Assembly (NCBI RefSeq): GCF_000003605.2
Contig: NW_003107587.1
Location: forward strand, 530,559 to 576,174
Direction of reading: 5' to 3'
Source of the DNA: Saccoglossus kowalevskii
Taxonomy: Eukaryota; Hemichordata; Enteropneusta; Harrimaniidae
DNA: 45,616 nt
A program made the position numbers and the translations under genes. Below the pieces are notes generated by a model, which was not told where the DNA came from, did not search any database, and saw only the letters and a program-made list of their open reading frames with translations. Numbering within the stretch: the stretch's first letter is position 1; each line of letters begins with the position of its first letter. Below, one piece after another: positions 36,363 to 45,616 of the stretch.

Positions 36363-39316
36363 TTTTCGTTCAGCATTCAATATAGGAAAATACGCCTTTC
36401 TTTGTTCCATAGCAGGTTTTTGGGAAAAAACTGTTTTTCAGAACGATCTTGTTTTCACTAGACCCAAGTAGGAGTGCAACTTTTCCTTCGGGCTGTACGA
36501 AAACCACACAAAATTCTACTCGACTCCACGGGCTTTGGACCTTCACTAGAACCTCTATCCCAGACGCCGTCGACTACCGTTAGCGCGCTCGCATCCGTTC
36601 TTTAAATATCAGTTAATCATTCATTTGAATGCACTGAGTAAAACCTGATACCCTGTACAATAAATATCACAAGCTACGTTATATATAAAATTTATGTGCG
36701 TTTACAAAATAATAGATATATTTTATTTACTATTACGTGTACGCCATCTGACTGATTCATGTCTCCGAAAACTTTTATGGAGAGTGAGTATTTGGATTTA
36801 ACCTGTTTGACACAATTCGCTTAAGCGGAAATATTTTAAAGAACAAATTCACTAAATTATCTGAATGGCCGAATCACGGTGAATCACGTGCATGACAATT
36901 TTAGAGAATATAGCCCCACCCAGCTATTGGAAAGGATGAATATACACTAAGTGATATTTTGCAAATAAACGCACACTTGCGTAACACTTTTTCTTCAGAA
37001 GCAGCCGACAAACATCTTTCACGTTTTTGTGTGTAATGTCTTAAAACACAAAATGGATAAATGTTGTGTAGGCTTCCACCCTAATCAGGCGTAACATTGG
37101 AAGGCTCACCAGAAAGATTGCGTTTTTCAGTTCTTCACGCAGCCACTTTGATCACGCCGAGAGATTTCCTGAAATACTAGTATTTCCAACAGGATTGGTT
37201 ATTTGGGTGAAACACTCTTCTAATATCACTTAGTCACCAGTCGGGCGTTTACCCTATTTACGTAGTGTGTCCTTATTGACGATCTCGGGCAGATAATATA
37301 ATGATATACTACTAGATTACAAAGAGAACACTTTATTAATTACGTTTTCTTTTATTTTTAGTCATTGCGTAATCACTGGTGGAACTTAGTATTCCAGACT
37401 CATGTTGCAATTACTATAAGCGGACATTTAAGTCAGACAATCTGGACATGTTCTGTGTTACGATATTTCAGAATATGAAAAACGATAGATATCCTTCTAG
37501 AAATACTTCAGATCTGATAAAAAAAAAAATGTTCTCGGAACATGAGCTGTTCTATGAACCGGGCTCAGTTCAAATGCACGAGGATCTCACGGCGTAACAA
37601 TAAAATGATCTCAATATGCCTTCAACCCCGGTATCACCACAATGCCCAAATGGTTTCTTGTGAATAATCAACCACGTGTTTAAGACTTTTTGTTGACAGT
37701 TTGCAGAATGATTATCAGCAGATTGTAATGGACCTTATTCAGTTACCGATGCATATATATATACCCTATATTTGTCGATATCTCTCGACGAATTGATGTT
37801 GTCTCTGCCTAATACAAGGGGAGCTTTCACTCTGCCTTTTTATACCGGGTTGTAGTGATTCTTAGATTCTAAAGTTCATTCAAGGTCGAGACATGACTAA
37901 GAATTATCAATTGATACTTTATCGATTGGTGTAAATATGACTTAACCAGTAAAATATGAAATCATTATACACGGACTAACATGATCTGTGGATAAGAACA
38001 TAAGCACCAAGTTTCATCAAAATCTGATGAGTGGTTCTTGAGATATCAGTGCGTGAAGCATACAACATCCTTAATTTCAGATTGAGGGGGTTATATTCAA
38101 TGTGTTTCCATGAAATATCGTCAGTCTATAGACAAATAAACAATATCTAAACTCCAATAATTCAATACCAGTTTTCATATTCATTTTTTCCTTACACATT
38201 ACCCGTATATACTAAATTCAGACCAAGATAATAATAGAGAAATTCAAATATTGTTTATTAATACTGGCAGACAGTAGCCATATACATGTAACTTACACAA
38301 AAGTAAATTAATATTTTGGAAATTGGGGAAAAAAAACCTAGAATAAAACATGAAATTATAAAATAATATCTGTACAATGGATAACAAGCTTTGAATAAGA
38401 AACTCTCAAAGTACAAACATGATCACTCATCTGTCAAACCCGTAATTCTAAGGTCACCTTGTGTCGACTATAATGGCTTGATGAGTTACTAGTATATGTA
38501 CAAATATACCGTCAAATAACAATTTATGGTTCAGATAAATATCATCAATCTCTCCATTTTTTAAATTGTATCTAAAAGAGAAAAATATGTTTGATGAGAA
38601 CATGAGGAAACCATAGTATAGTGATGTATATGTATATAGGTCAGACAAAGTCTGCAATCTGTTGAATTTGTTATATTTATGTAAATACAACTTTATCTGT
38701 AGCAGACAGATGACAAAGATGAAATAAATGTATCAGTTTTACTATCAATTTGTTGTTGCGGAGACTCACAAATCAGTAATAGCTATTTGCAGTGTGTAAT
38801 GTACTGGACATACATGCAAGGTTTATTTAATTCTAGTCTGATGAAAACACAGCGAAACCATAGTAACATATGTAGAACAGTCAAACCCGGATGGCGTGAC
38901 ATTAACTAATAGCTGATGCAATCTACAATCTGTTATTCTTTGTTTGATTTTAATATGTAAACACAATTTTATTATTGCCAACTTAATTGAACAGATCACA
39001 AAAATGAGATTATATTTTTTTTTTTAATTATATGTTGTGGCGACTTACAAGTGAGAGTGCAATATGTATTGTACTTGACATGTTTGTTGGGGTGTTTGGT
39101 AATGTACAATGTCGTTTTAGGTGCACTGTATGTATGTATGTATGTTCATTTGTTACATGTTTATTACATAATTTGATACTGATACTGAAGTATGGACGCT
39201 AGTTAGAATTACGTCAAATCAGCTAATATGTGATATGTGGATCAAGAACCATTTATTTCAACACAGAGTAAAAAAACTTAGATATGTTGTTTTGATGAGA
39301 ACATAATTAAAATTAT
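36363..39316. other. No supportable gene; downstream flank of CFAP298
   Basis: Contains a segment at about 38008-38046 (AAGTTTCATCAAAATCTGAT then GAGTGGTTCTTGAGATAT) that resembles a phrase often seen in invertebrate dispersed repeats; from memory only. Frames at 37379-37597 and 38690-38454 show no family. Confidence 0.45.
39252..39257 (-). promoter_or_regulatory. Candidate poly(A) signal for CFAP298
   Basis: A minus-strand AATAAA, about 420 bp 3' of the CFAP298 stop, would fit a normal 3' UTR. I cannot tell it from chance in this AT-rich DNA without transcript data. The hexamer overlapping the stop codon (39678-39673) is the alternative. Confidence 0.25.
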
Positions 39317-39440
39317 TCAAAGGGCGGTGATTGCCACACTGCGCCATCTTCGATTCATAGCAATGTATGCAGTGCATGTAAAACATAGTTTGTTTACATG
39401 AAATTCGACCATGTGTTGTGCGACGACCACCGCCTCTTAA
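39317..39440. mobile_element. TTAA-family MITE, near-complete copy
   Basis: Left end TCAAAGGGCGGTGATTG (TTAA changed to TCAA), interior GTGCATGTAAAACATAGTTT and GTTTACATGAAATTCGACC, and right end GCGACGACCACCGCCTCTTAA. It matches 27265-27397 over its whole length. It lies downstream of the CFAP298 stop, possibly inside its 3' UTR. Confidence 0.75.
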
Positions 39441-39489
39441 AGCATCATAGTCATTACACTGTGTTGCATTTAATACAAGTTCATGCAAT

Positions 39490-39566
39490 GGACATACTGC
39501 ATGTAAAACACATTTTTAATTGACGCAAATTCAAATCCATACTGTAAGATGGCTGTGACGCTTTAA
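39490..39566. mobile_element. TTAA-family MITE, right half
   Basis: TGCATGTAAAACACATTTTT, GCAAATTC, and GACGCTTTAA at the end correspond to the interior and right terminus of the family. The left end is absent. Confidence 0.5.
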
Positions 39567-39676
39567 TGCACAGTCATTGTAACCATGGATCTCCATTAGT
39601 GGATGTTCATGTCACAATGCCGTGGTTTAATGTCTCTGTTCATTCCATACATAGCAATGATCAGTATTATCTTTTA

Positions 39677-39778
39677 TTAGAATTTGACATCTTTAATTCC
39701 ATGGAATTGTCTTTTAAGAGCTCCGCTATCCGCCCACTTGGCATTCATATAGGCATCTTCGGAATCCTCATTTAATTT
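39677..39778 (-). CDS. CFAP298: CFAP298 terminal coding exon 7 (residues 255-287 and stop)
   Basis: The acceptor aattcag is followed by KLNEDSEDAYMNAKWADSGA then LKRQFHGIKDVKF and TAA. This matches the human end LEENDDDAYLNSPWAD..LKRHFHGVKDIKWRPR except that the last four residues are missing. An AATAAA hexamer (39678-39673) overlaps the stop codon; another lies about 420 bp further downstream (39257-39252). Confidence 0.93.
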   Translation of the reverse strand, partial: KLNEDSEDAYMNAKWADSGALKRQFHGIKDVKF

Positions 39779-42700
39779 CTGAATTAACAATGAACAAAAA
39801 AAATAAGTCATGTAATTAGCAGTCAATATAGCAATAAAAAGTGAGAAAGCCATTAATAACGAAAAATAGTTTAATAGTTAACAATCAGAAAAGGAATGCT
39901 GACTTGGAATACTGTGATAATGAACATCAGAACATTTATATTTATCAATCTGCATTGGAATTTGACCTTGATTTTATATATAATAGAGGAATTGGTCTCA
40001 AAGCCAATTTATATATTGATTGAAATTTTTTTTTGACAGAAAGATTGACAGTCCATCTCATTAGAACCAGACACGGTGGTGATGGACTTTTGATCAGACT
40101 TTAAACAAATGGTGATATGAAATATGCCACAAGAGGGCGCTATACATAATCTAAAATCACAAAGATATTGGGCATACAATCATTGGGAAGTCATTGTATA
40201 GCAGGATATTAATCATTAGATTGGGATCAAAAAAAGATTTGTCATTGAGTAAAATGTCCCAATATTAGCATATTAAAGTAGTAACAGGGGTAAAACATGT
40301 TAAAAATTCAGATATTCTCTACATTAGGTACCGATAGTAAGCATGCCACTATAACAACCTATATGATGGACGGGTTGCCTACCTAAAACCCCTTGTGGAG
40401 AACACTCAGGGATTGCGCTAGTGTCTCGGCAAGACGAGTCCCAGTTATAAAAATTGTAAGAAATTGAAATTTGACCCTCGATAACTTTATTAGAGATTGG
40501 ACCCCAGCTTGCCTGAAAAACTGGGTCCCCTTTTCAATAATTGGAGTTCGGGAAGCAAAATATGCAATCCCTGACACTGGTCATGATAAGCCAAAAATGC
40601 ATGTTTTAAAGTAATGTGTCTGTATAGTGATTAGTTTTTCAAGCAAGGTATAATGTGATCAGGAAATGAAAGTTTGGGAAACAAGACATCATTAGTCATG
40701 CTTCATCCAATTTTATTTAATGTACTTAACACAGTGCAATTAACGAATTAAGGCCATGTGAAAAAACATTTCTTGAAAATCAGACCTTCTTGCACTTGTG
40801 CTTGTGATATATTCTTGCAAATTGCAGGACATTAGGCTGAGAGTTTTTTTTTGTTGAAGTTTACGCAATTTTGTATATCATTTAAAAGACACTTAAGATG
40901 GGCATAAACTTATATTTTAACGAATTAAGGGGAAAAAAAAGTACTTGTTGCCCCAAGATTTCCACAAGGAAGATCTGATGAACAAGATTATTTTCTGGCT
41001 TTGTGAAAAACTGTTCATACCTTCCACTCTTCTTGTTTTCGATATGCATGCGCCATCATTGCTTTACGCTCTTCTTCACTAAATGGAGTCTCTCTGGCGG
41101 GTGCGCCATGTCCTCTCTGAAATACAAACCATCAAATTCATGTCAAAATTTCTTGAGAATAAAGGATAAGTATAATAGCAAACACTCATGAGTGAATAAC
41201 CTAAAATTATTTTAATAATTTTTAAAAATATGATAAGCATATGCAAGATTAATATAAACCATATGTCCACATGTCCTCCCCATGCGAAAGCAACATGCTC
41301 ACATTGCGCTGTGAAGCTACGCAGTCGTTGGGATCGAGCCTCCTACTATTTTAATTTAGCCTCCTACTTTGAAAGTTAGGGAAACCCCTGCAGTGTAAAT
41401 TTTAAGCCACAAAGATACATAATCTGCAAATTAAACTGGCAGTAAGCATTTTAATACAATATAATGTAAAAATTTCTGTATCAGTGGCATTTTCTCTGCA
41501 TGCACTTGAGAGAGTAACAAACAGTGGGGAAAATAATGATGATTTTTCTAATAACCATACAATATGCTATACCAGTGAAGACATCACTCCCTAATGTGAT
41601 AACATACCTATTACTTTTCAATACTAATTACAACATCAATATAATAACAAAAATCTTTTTATCAAAGCTGAAAAAAGTCAAATTGTTAGAAGAAAGCAGT
41701 ACCTTTTGTAGCTTTGCAATAATTTTTGTCTTTTCATTTTTTCCAAGATAATCAGACACTTTTTTTCCTCTAATCATCTCTTTTCCTGAAAACCATAGCG
41801 ATGCTTCTTGCTCTTCTATTACTTCTTTGGACGCCTGTAATCAAATCAAAAGGTAATTAGATGATGGCGGGCCTCAGTGGATGCTTGAAATGTTTCCCTG
41901 GTGTGTAAAATTGATATTCATTTGGTCTGGTTTTTGTGTTTGAGACAGCAAAGAATGTTCTTACAATAATAGAAATGACATATTGTAGAAGAAGTAAAGA
42001 TTGATTGTTGGAAAATAAAAATATGTGAATTTTTTATTTGCATTGCACATTTCTTTGTTATAATGTTAGGGGCGCTGTATTTCTCATCATTATACTAGCA
42101 TGATTTATGACGGCAATTGTTTCCAAACTAAAATTGGCAATGTCATTTGAGCAATTTTGATTAATGTCTGTAAAATAAAGTACTACGACATTCAATCAAA
42201 TACACTTTAATAACGAACAAATTAAGTGTCAATCGGGATTTTAAGTTTCATCCAAAAATGCTGATACATATTTGTATATCATGCAATTGCAATCACTATT
42301 TGACACTAAAAAAGACACTGATAAGAGTAACACTTTTCTTGGGTGAATTTTTCAACTGCATCTCACATATAGTTTATCAAACCATTATTGGTCATCATTA
42401 AACATAATAAGTGTCATTGTTGATTGTGTGTACTAGCATGTAAATGAACATTGAAGGTGACTTCTATGAAAACCTGCAGTTTGACAATAGAACTGCGCAA
42501 ACTGAGTGAAGTTCATAAAAGAAGACATCATTCAAAGATTAAATGCATAATAATGTAATTTGAAAACAACGCTTGTGATGATATCCTGGTCCCCTCCTTC
42601 TTTGTTTTTGGCAGAAATAAAGAATTGTTCCTCAATTTTCAGAACCTCAAATACAAATGTGTGCAACATCTCTACTCAGTTTTATGCACTGCAATCACAA

Positions 42701-45055
42701 GTTATTTGCATTGATCAAATATTTTAGATTTCATCAGTTAAAACACAATACACGAAACAGTAGTCTCCATTGATAATATATGACAAATTAGTTTCCTCCG
42801 TGAATTTTCAAGTCCCATCAAAACAAGGTGTCAGCAAACACCAGTGAAAAGTGTTGACCATAGAAGTGTGAAAGTCAAACCATGAATGTAGTTTAATCAA
42901 ACAGATTTGCTATACTGGTATTGTATAGATATTGAAAATTCATCCTGTCATGGTCTACAGATGGTAATACATATCATACCTGTGTACCAGTGAGGTCTAT
43001 ATTGTTTTCAAATTCCAATCTGATTGGATCATGTGGTGGCAAGTTCATTGGATACACTATTGTCACAGCACCTCGTAACAAGTCCAGGGCGTCTTTCGTC
43101 ATTTTCTTTGTTAATACAACATCTCTCAATACTTGATCCTAGAAAACAAAAACAAAAATTATAACACTACTTGCTGTTTGCATCTACTACCAAGGTCGGT
43201 TCTAGTTGACAGAAATTTTCACTTCCAGTTAAACAGGAAATACTAACCTTAGAAATTATCGCTTTTGCTTCACTGATTGTTTTTGTAATAACTTCAGCCA
43301 TTTTCTCATTAGGGGCTGAAAGCAGAAAACAATAGACTTAACAATGACTGGCATGACAATATGATATATCACCAGTAGCAACAACAATAATGCTATGAGA
43401 ATAATGACACAGTACTGTAACGGGTTAATTATTCACTGGGTTTTAATTTTGCTTATTTCGCTGACTGGAAAATGCGCTAAATTAAAACCCAGTGAATATT
43501 TAAAATTTAGCATAGAACACATTATCTAAAACCCACTGAATATGCCTAAATTGGTAAATTAGCGAAATTTAAACCCAGTGAAAATTAGTCATTTTACAGT
43601 ATATGAATGAAGATGGTGTACACTAGAAGTGTACGTGGAGTAGAAGTTAATGGTACTGTGAGTTGCAATAATGATGACAATTCATATTACATTTTGTTAG
43701 TTCAAATTCCTCTAAATCATTATTAATTAGCTATTGTTATGTACTAATTAAAAATTCCACTAAATCATTATTAATTAGCTATTGTTATGTACTAATTAAA
43801 AATTCCTCTAAATCATTATTAATTAGCTATTGTTATGTACTAATTAAAAATTCCTCTACAAATGATGCAATCTAGGATTCTCTCCAGCTATATCCTCAAA
43901 CATGCAGCTAATTTGCATACACTTAATATGTAAATTGGCCACCATGTTTGAGAATTTTTGGTACAATGGAATTAATATATGAATAACTGTATTAATAAAT
44001 AAAAATCATCAAAATACATGTATTGTAATAATCCAGCATAAACTATTTTTGTCATATGTGCTTCTAATACAGCGAACACTGTCACTGTAAATCTTATGTT
44101 TACTAGAAAGTTCTGGGAAGGTACAAACAAATGTACTTCTGTGGTTATATGGTAATGAAATGACGCCTAAAGTGTCATGACATGCTATGGCTGAAAAATA
44201 GTCAAAAAGGTATTAGGTACACATGTTTTGTATATATAAAAACGCCACCTTTTAAAAGACAAAATCTACCACCATAAATGCTGTGATTATTGACGTCTAA
44301 AATATCATCTCTGTACATACCTTTACCATTCCGCCTACCAATAGTATCTTGACAATATACAGAACCACCACTAGGTTCACACTTATCACCCCATTCATCT
44401 TTTAGTTTTAAATCTTCTATTTGATCGTCAGTGAGTCCTTGCATATTGGGAGGCAGTGCAGTACCATGTTTAGATAACTCTTCCATTTCTATGTGAAATA
44501 CAAAGTATATTGCATTGATTAAATTAAAAACCTGATATGGATAAATTGTTGAAGGTAGTATTCATTTTTTATTTACATATTTTAAAATTTTATAATAAGT
44601 AAAACTGTCATTGGTAAATAATCAATCACATTGTAGGAGTTACAAGTTAATTTTCATTGTAATTTCAGCAGTTTTAGTGCAGTTCTGAAGGTAGATCACC
44701 GGGCACAAGAAAAAAACGTAGAATTATGCGTGAAATATGGAAGCCAGGTTGAATGCTAGCTACAGAATATTAAAAAGCAAGAATTCTCACACATACATAC
44801 ATTTGAGGGTTCAAGGCTAGATGAAGAATGATTCAGGAAAGAGCCTGATAAAAATTCTAGGTGTGCCAGGCTCTAGGGATCCCCACTATTTCATGCTCTG
44901 AAAATTAGTACCTTACCATAACAAATTCTGGTTATCTTCAATCTGTCGTTATACACATCTGTCACTTCTTTGTTTACTTGATCTATGGTCGTTGTGACGG
45001 TTGTCTCGTACAGAAACTGACTCTCATCTCCTCGCTTGATGTGTAATTTCACCAT
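39677..45055 (-). CDS. CFAP298: CFAP298 (C21orf59/Kurly) cilia- and flagella-associated protein 298, complete 7-exon gene
   Basis: Seen: seven minus-strand exons join in frame into 287 codons plus TAA, with coding segments 45055-44917, 44488-44321, 43315-43248, 43138-42980, 41834-41703, 41116-41021 and 39778-39677. All six introns are GT/AG; phases are 1,1,0,0,0,0. The protein starts MVKLHIKRGDESQF and contains LPPNMQGLTDDQIEDLKLKD, APNEKM, RGAVTIVYPM, LGKNEKTKIIAK, RGHGAPARE and LKRQFHGIKDVK, which match the human C21orf59 protein segment by segment from memory. The start ATG sits in ACACCATGG. Known: CFAP298 is a cytoplasmic factor needed for dynein-arm assembly and cilia motility, and is linked to planar polarity in zebrafish; human loss causes primary ciliary dyskinesia. 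The C-terminal part corresponds to the DUF2870/CFAP298 family. Odd: the protein ends ...DVKF rather than the human-type KWRPR end. Inference: a functional single-copy orthologue. Confidence 0.96.
40406..40574. mobile_element. Short inverted-repeat element in CFAP298 intron 6
   Basis: TCAGGGATTGC (40406-40416) and its perfect inverse GCAATCCCTGA (40564-40574) bound a 169-bp segment with GGACCCCAGCTTGCC and CTGGGTCCCC. A 64-codon minus frame through it is not conserved evidence of a gene. Likely a decayed MITE. Confidence 0.45.
41021..41116 (-). CDS. CFAP298: CFAP298 coding exon 6 (residues 223-254)
   Basis: A 96-bp exon with acceptor tttcag and donor gtatga, phase 0. It encodes RGHGAPARETPFSEEERKAM then MAHAYRKQEEWK. 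RG-GAPARE-P-SEEE and the (H/Y)RKQEE helix are conserved in the family. Confidence 0.94.
41703..41834 (-). CDS. CFAP298: CFAP298 coding exon 5 (residues 179-222)
   Basis: A 132-bp exon with acceptor attacag and donor gtactg, phase 0. It encodes ASKEVIEEQEASLWFSGKEM, then KVSDYLGKNEKTKIIAKLQK, matching human EAEAQLWWAAKEL...LSDYVGKNEKTKIIAK. It lies in the C-terminal DUF2870/CFAP298 family region. Confidence 0.95.
42980..43138 (-). CDS. CFAP298: CFAP298 coding exon 4 (residues 126-178)
   Basis: A 159-bp exon with acceptor tttctag and donor gtatga, phase 0 at both ends. It encodes DQVLRDVVLTKKM, then KDALDLLRGAVTIVYPMNLP, then HDPIRLEFEN and DLTGTQ. The LRGAV-IVYPM-LPP-DPIR-EFEN series is characteristic of the CFAP298 family. 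Confidence 0.95.
43248..43315 (-). CDS. CFAP298: CFAP298 coding exon 3 (residues 103-125)
   Basis: A 68-bp exon with acceptor ctttcag and donor gttagt. It completes the split Ala codon and encodes PNEKMAEVITKTISEAKAII then SK, aligning with the human APNEKM...EAKAIISK stretch. It ends at phase 0. Confidence 0.94.
43413..43601. mobile_element. MITE with TACTGTAA/TTTTACAGTA ends in CFAP298 intron 2 (189 bp)
   Basis: Starts TACTGTAACGGG and ends ATTTTACAGTA. Inside are inverted TTCACTGGGTTTTAATTT and AAATTAAAACCCAGTGAA, then two further copies of (T)AAACCCAGTGAA-type sequence. Shares ends and TTAGCGAAATT with 17651-17861. Confidence 0.8.
43704..43855. repeat. 48-bp tandem repeat, 3 units, in CFAP298 intron 2
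   Basis: TAAATCATTATTAATTAGCT recurs at 43713, 43761 and 43809, exactly 48 bp apart, each followed by ATTGTTATGTACTAATTAAA. Units are nearly identical (CCTCT or CCACT). Confidence 0.95.
44321..44488 (-). CDS. CFAP298: CFAP298 coding exon 2 (residues 47-102)
   Basis: The acceptor cacatag precedes AAATGGAAG and the donor is gtatgt; the exon is 168 bp, phase 1 at both ends. It encodes the most conserved block, EMEELSKHG then LPPNMQGLTDDQIEDLKLKD, then EWGDKCEPSGG and IGRRNGK. Reading on past the donor gives MYRDDILDVNN and so on, which is intron sequence, not protein. The internal ATG just after the acceptor is an ordinary Met and not the gene start. Confidence 0.96.
44917..45055 (-). CDS. CFAP298: CFAP298 coding exon 1 (residues 1-46)
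   Basis: This exon encodes the N-terminus MVKLHIKRGDESQF through ITRICY, plus the first base of the next codon (phase 1 donor, gtaagg). The ATG is at 45055-45053 in a good start context (CACCATGG). A plausible acceptor (ctactacag at about 45064-45072) lies 8 bases upstream of the ATG, so the 5' UTR may begin in a separate exon beyond 45072 that I cannot locate. Confidence 0.95.
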
Positions 45056-45426
45056 GGTGTCACCTGTAGTAGCAAACTAACTGTAACATAATTCAAAGTT
45101 TCTAATGAGCACTGCTGAAGTATTAAATCCTGAACACCGAGGAACTTTGGCAGTATGAGATGAGATCTTACGACAGAAGTATTATTACCTTTGTGCTATA
45201 CAGAAATGTCATTTGATAACTATTGGATAAGAAATAAACCTTCACTACCTCAACCAGTGTTGTGTCTAAACTTTTCTTATAACAGCTATTTGGTTCTATC
45301 TCAAAAGAAAAATACTGTGGCAATAGTTTTCATATACCTGGATATATGTCGTGACTATGAAGTGTGTACATGAAAGAAAAGTGGCCTATATTCTCATCAT
45401 CAACACTGTTTTTGTTGGTGAGTTTA

Positions 45427-45569
45427 AATGCATTAATTATTCACTGGGTTTAATTCCGCTTAATTAAATCTATGTGAACATGTAAAATAACAAAATTTGT
45501 AAACTTAAAACCCAGTGAATGCCTCAAATTAGCCAATAAATATTTGTGAATATAAATGGTTTTACAGTA
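45427..45569. mobile_element. TACTGTAA-family MITE upstream of CFAP298, left end decayed
   Basis: ATTAATTATTCACTGGGTTT and its inverse AAACCCAGTGAAT, then TTTTACAGTA at the end, match 43413-43601. The left TACTGTAA is not recognisable. It lies about 370 bp upstream of the CFAP298 ATG. Confidence 0.7.
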
Positions 45570-45616
45570 TTAGTTTACAGTAAGCAAAATATACCCATCT
45601 ACGCGGATATTCTGAA

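Noticed and set aside
39566-39775. 69-codon plus-strand frame
   Set aside because: Antisense shadow of CFAP298 exon 7.
40383-40577. 64-codon minus-strand frame in CFAP298 intron 6
   Set aside because: Covers the inverted-repeat element and has no recognisable domain.
41281-41350. tRNA-like GGGATCGAGCC near 41330
   Set aside because: No acceptor stem, D arm or anticodon arm of the right spacing; it lies in CFAP298 intron 5.
44202-44320. Extension of the CFAP298 exon 2 frame to a 94-residue protein
   Set aside because: The extension passes a good GT donor at 44320 into intron; the family sequence continues in exon 3 at 43315.

Overview
This window looks like nuclear DNA from an invertebrate animal. 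It is AT-rich, intron-containing and full of microsatellites, minisatellites and short inverted-repeat transposons. The one gene I can identify encodes an animal ciliary protein. I cannot name the species; a marine lophotrochozoan or invertebrate deuterostome would fit, but this is weak inference. A run of N at 24280-24781 marks an assembly gap.

The confirmed gene is CFAP298 (C21orf59/Kurly) on the minus strand, with CDS from 45055 to 39677. I reconstructed seven coding exons with GT/AG introns and consistent phases. They give a 287-residue protein, close to the human length of about 290. It acts in the cytoplasm in dynein-arm assembly and cilia motility. Its introns and upstream flank carry several short repeats.

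Layout. 1-1913: a minisatellite of about 40 copies of a 47/48-bp unit that happens to be open in several frames; the long open frames there are not genes. 1914-17000: AT-rich sequence with no gene I can support, one stray copy of the minisatellite unit near 7575 and two NRF1-like palindromes. 17000-20300: TATAT and TA microsatellites, two kinds of small inverted-repeat transposon, and an old duplicated segment. 21079-23521: a 2.4-kb transposon with imperfect terminal inverted repeats of about 170 bp, holding a broken minus-strand gene for a protein with paired Cys/His motifs. A second copy of its right part lies across the gap (24785-25701), and a fold-back element lies between them. 26000-39500: mostly unannotatable, with a TTAA-flanked transposon family, a 218-bp tandem duplication holding intact CRE palindromes, and a 62-bp satellite whose units alternate in a 124-bp higher-order pattern. 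39677-45616: CFAP298 and its upstream flank.

I found no rRNA, tRNA, CRISPR array or operon. I found no clearly new functional system. The observations most worth following are the broken transposon gene, the TTAA element family and the two structured tandem arrays.
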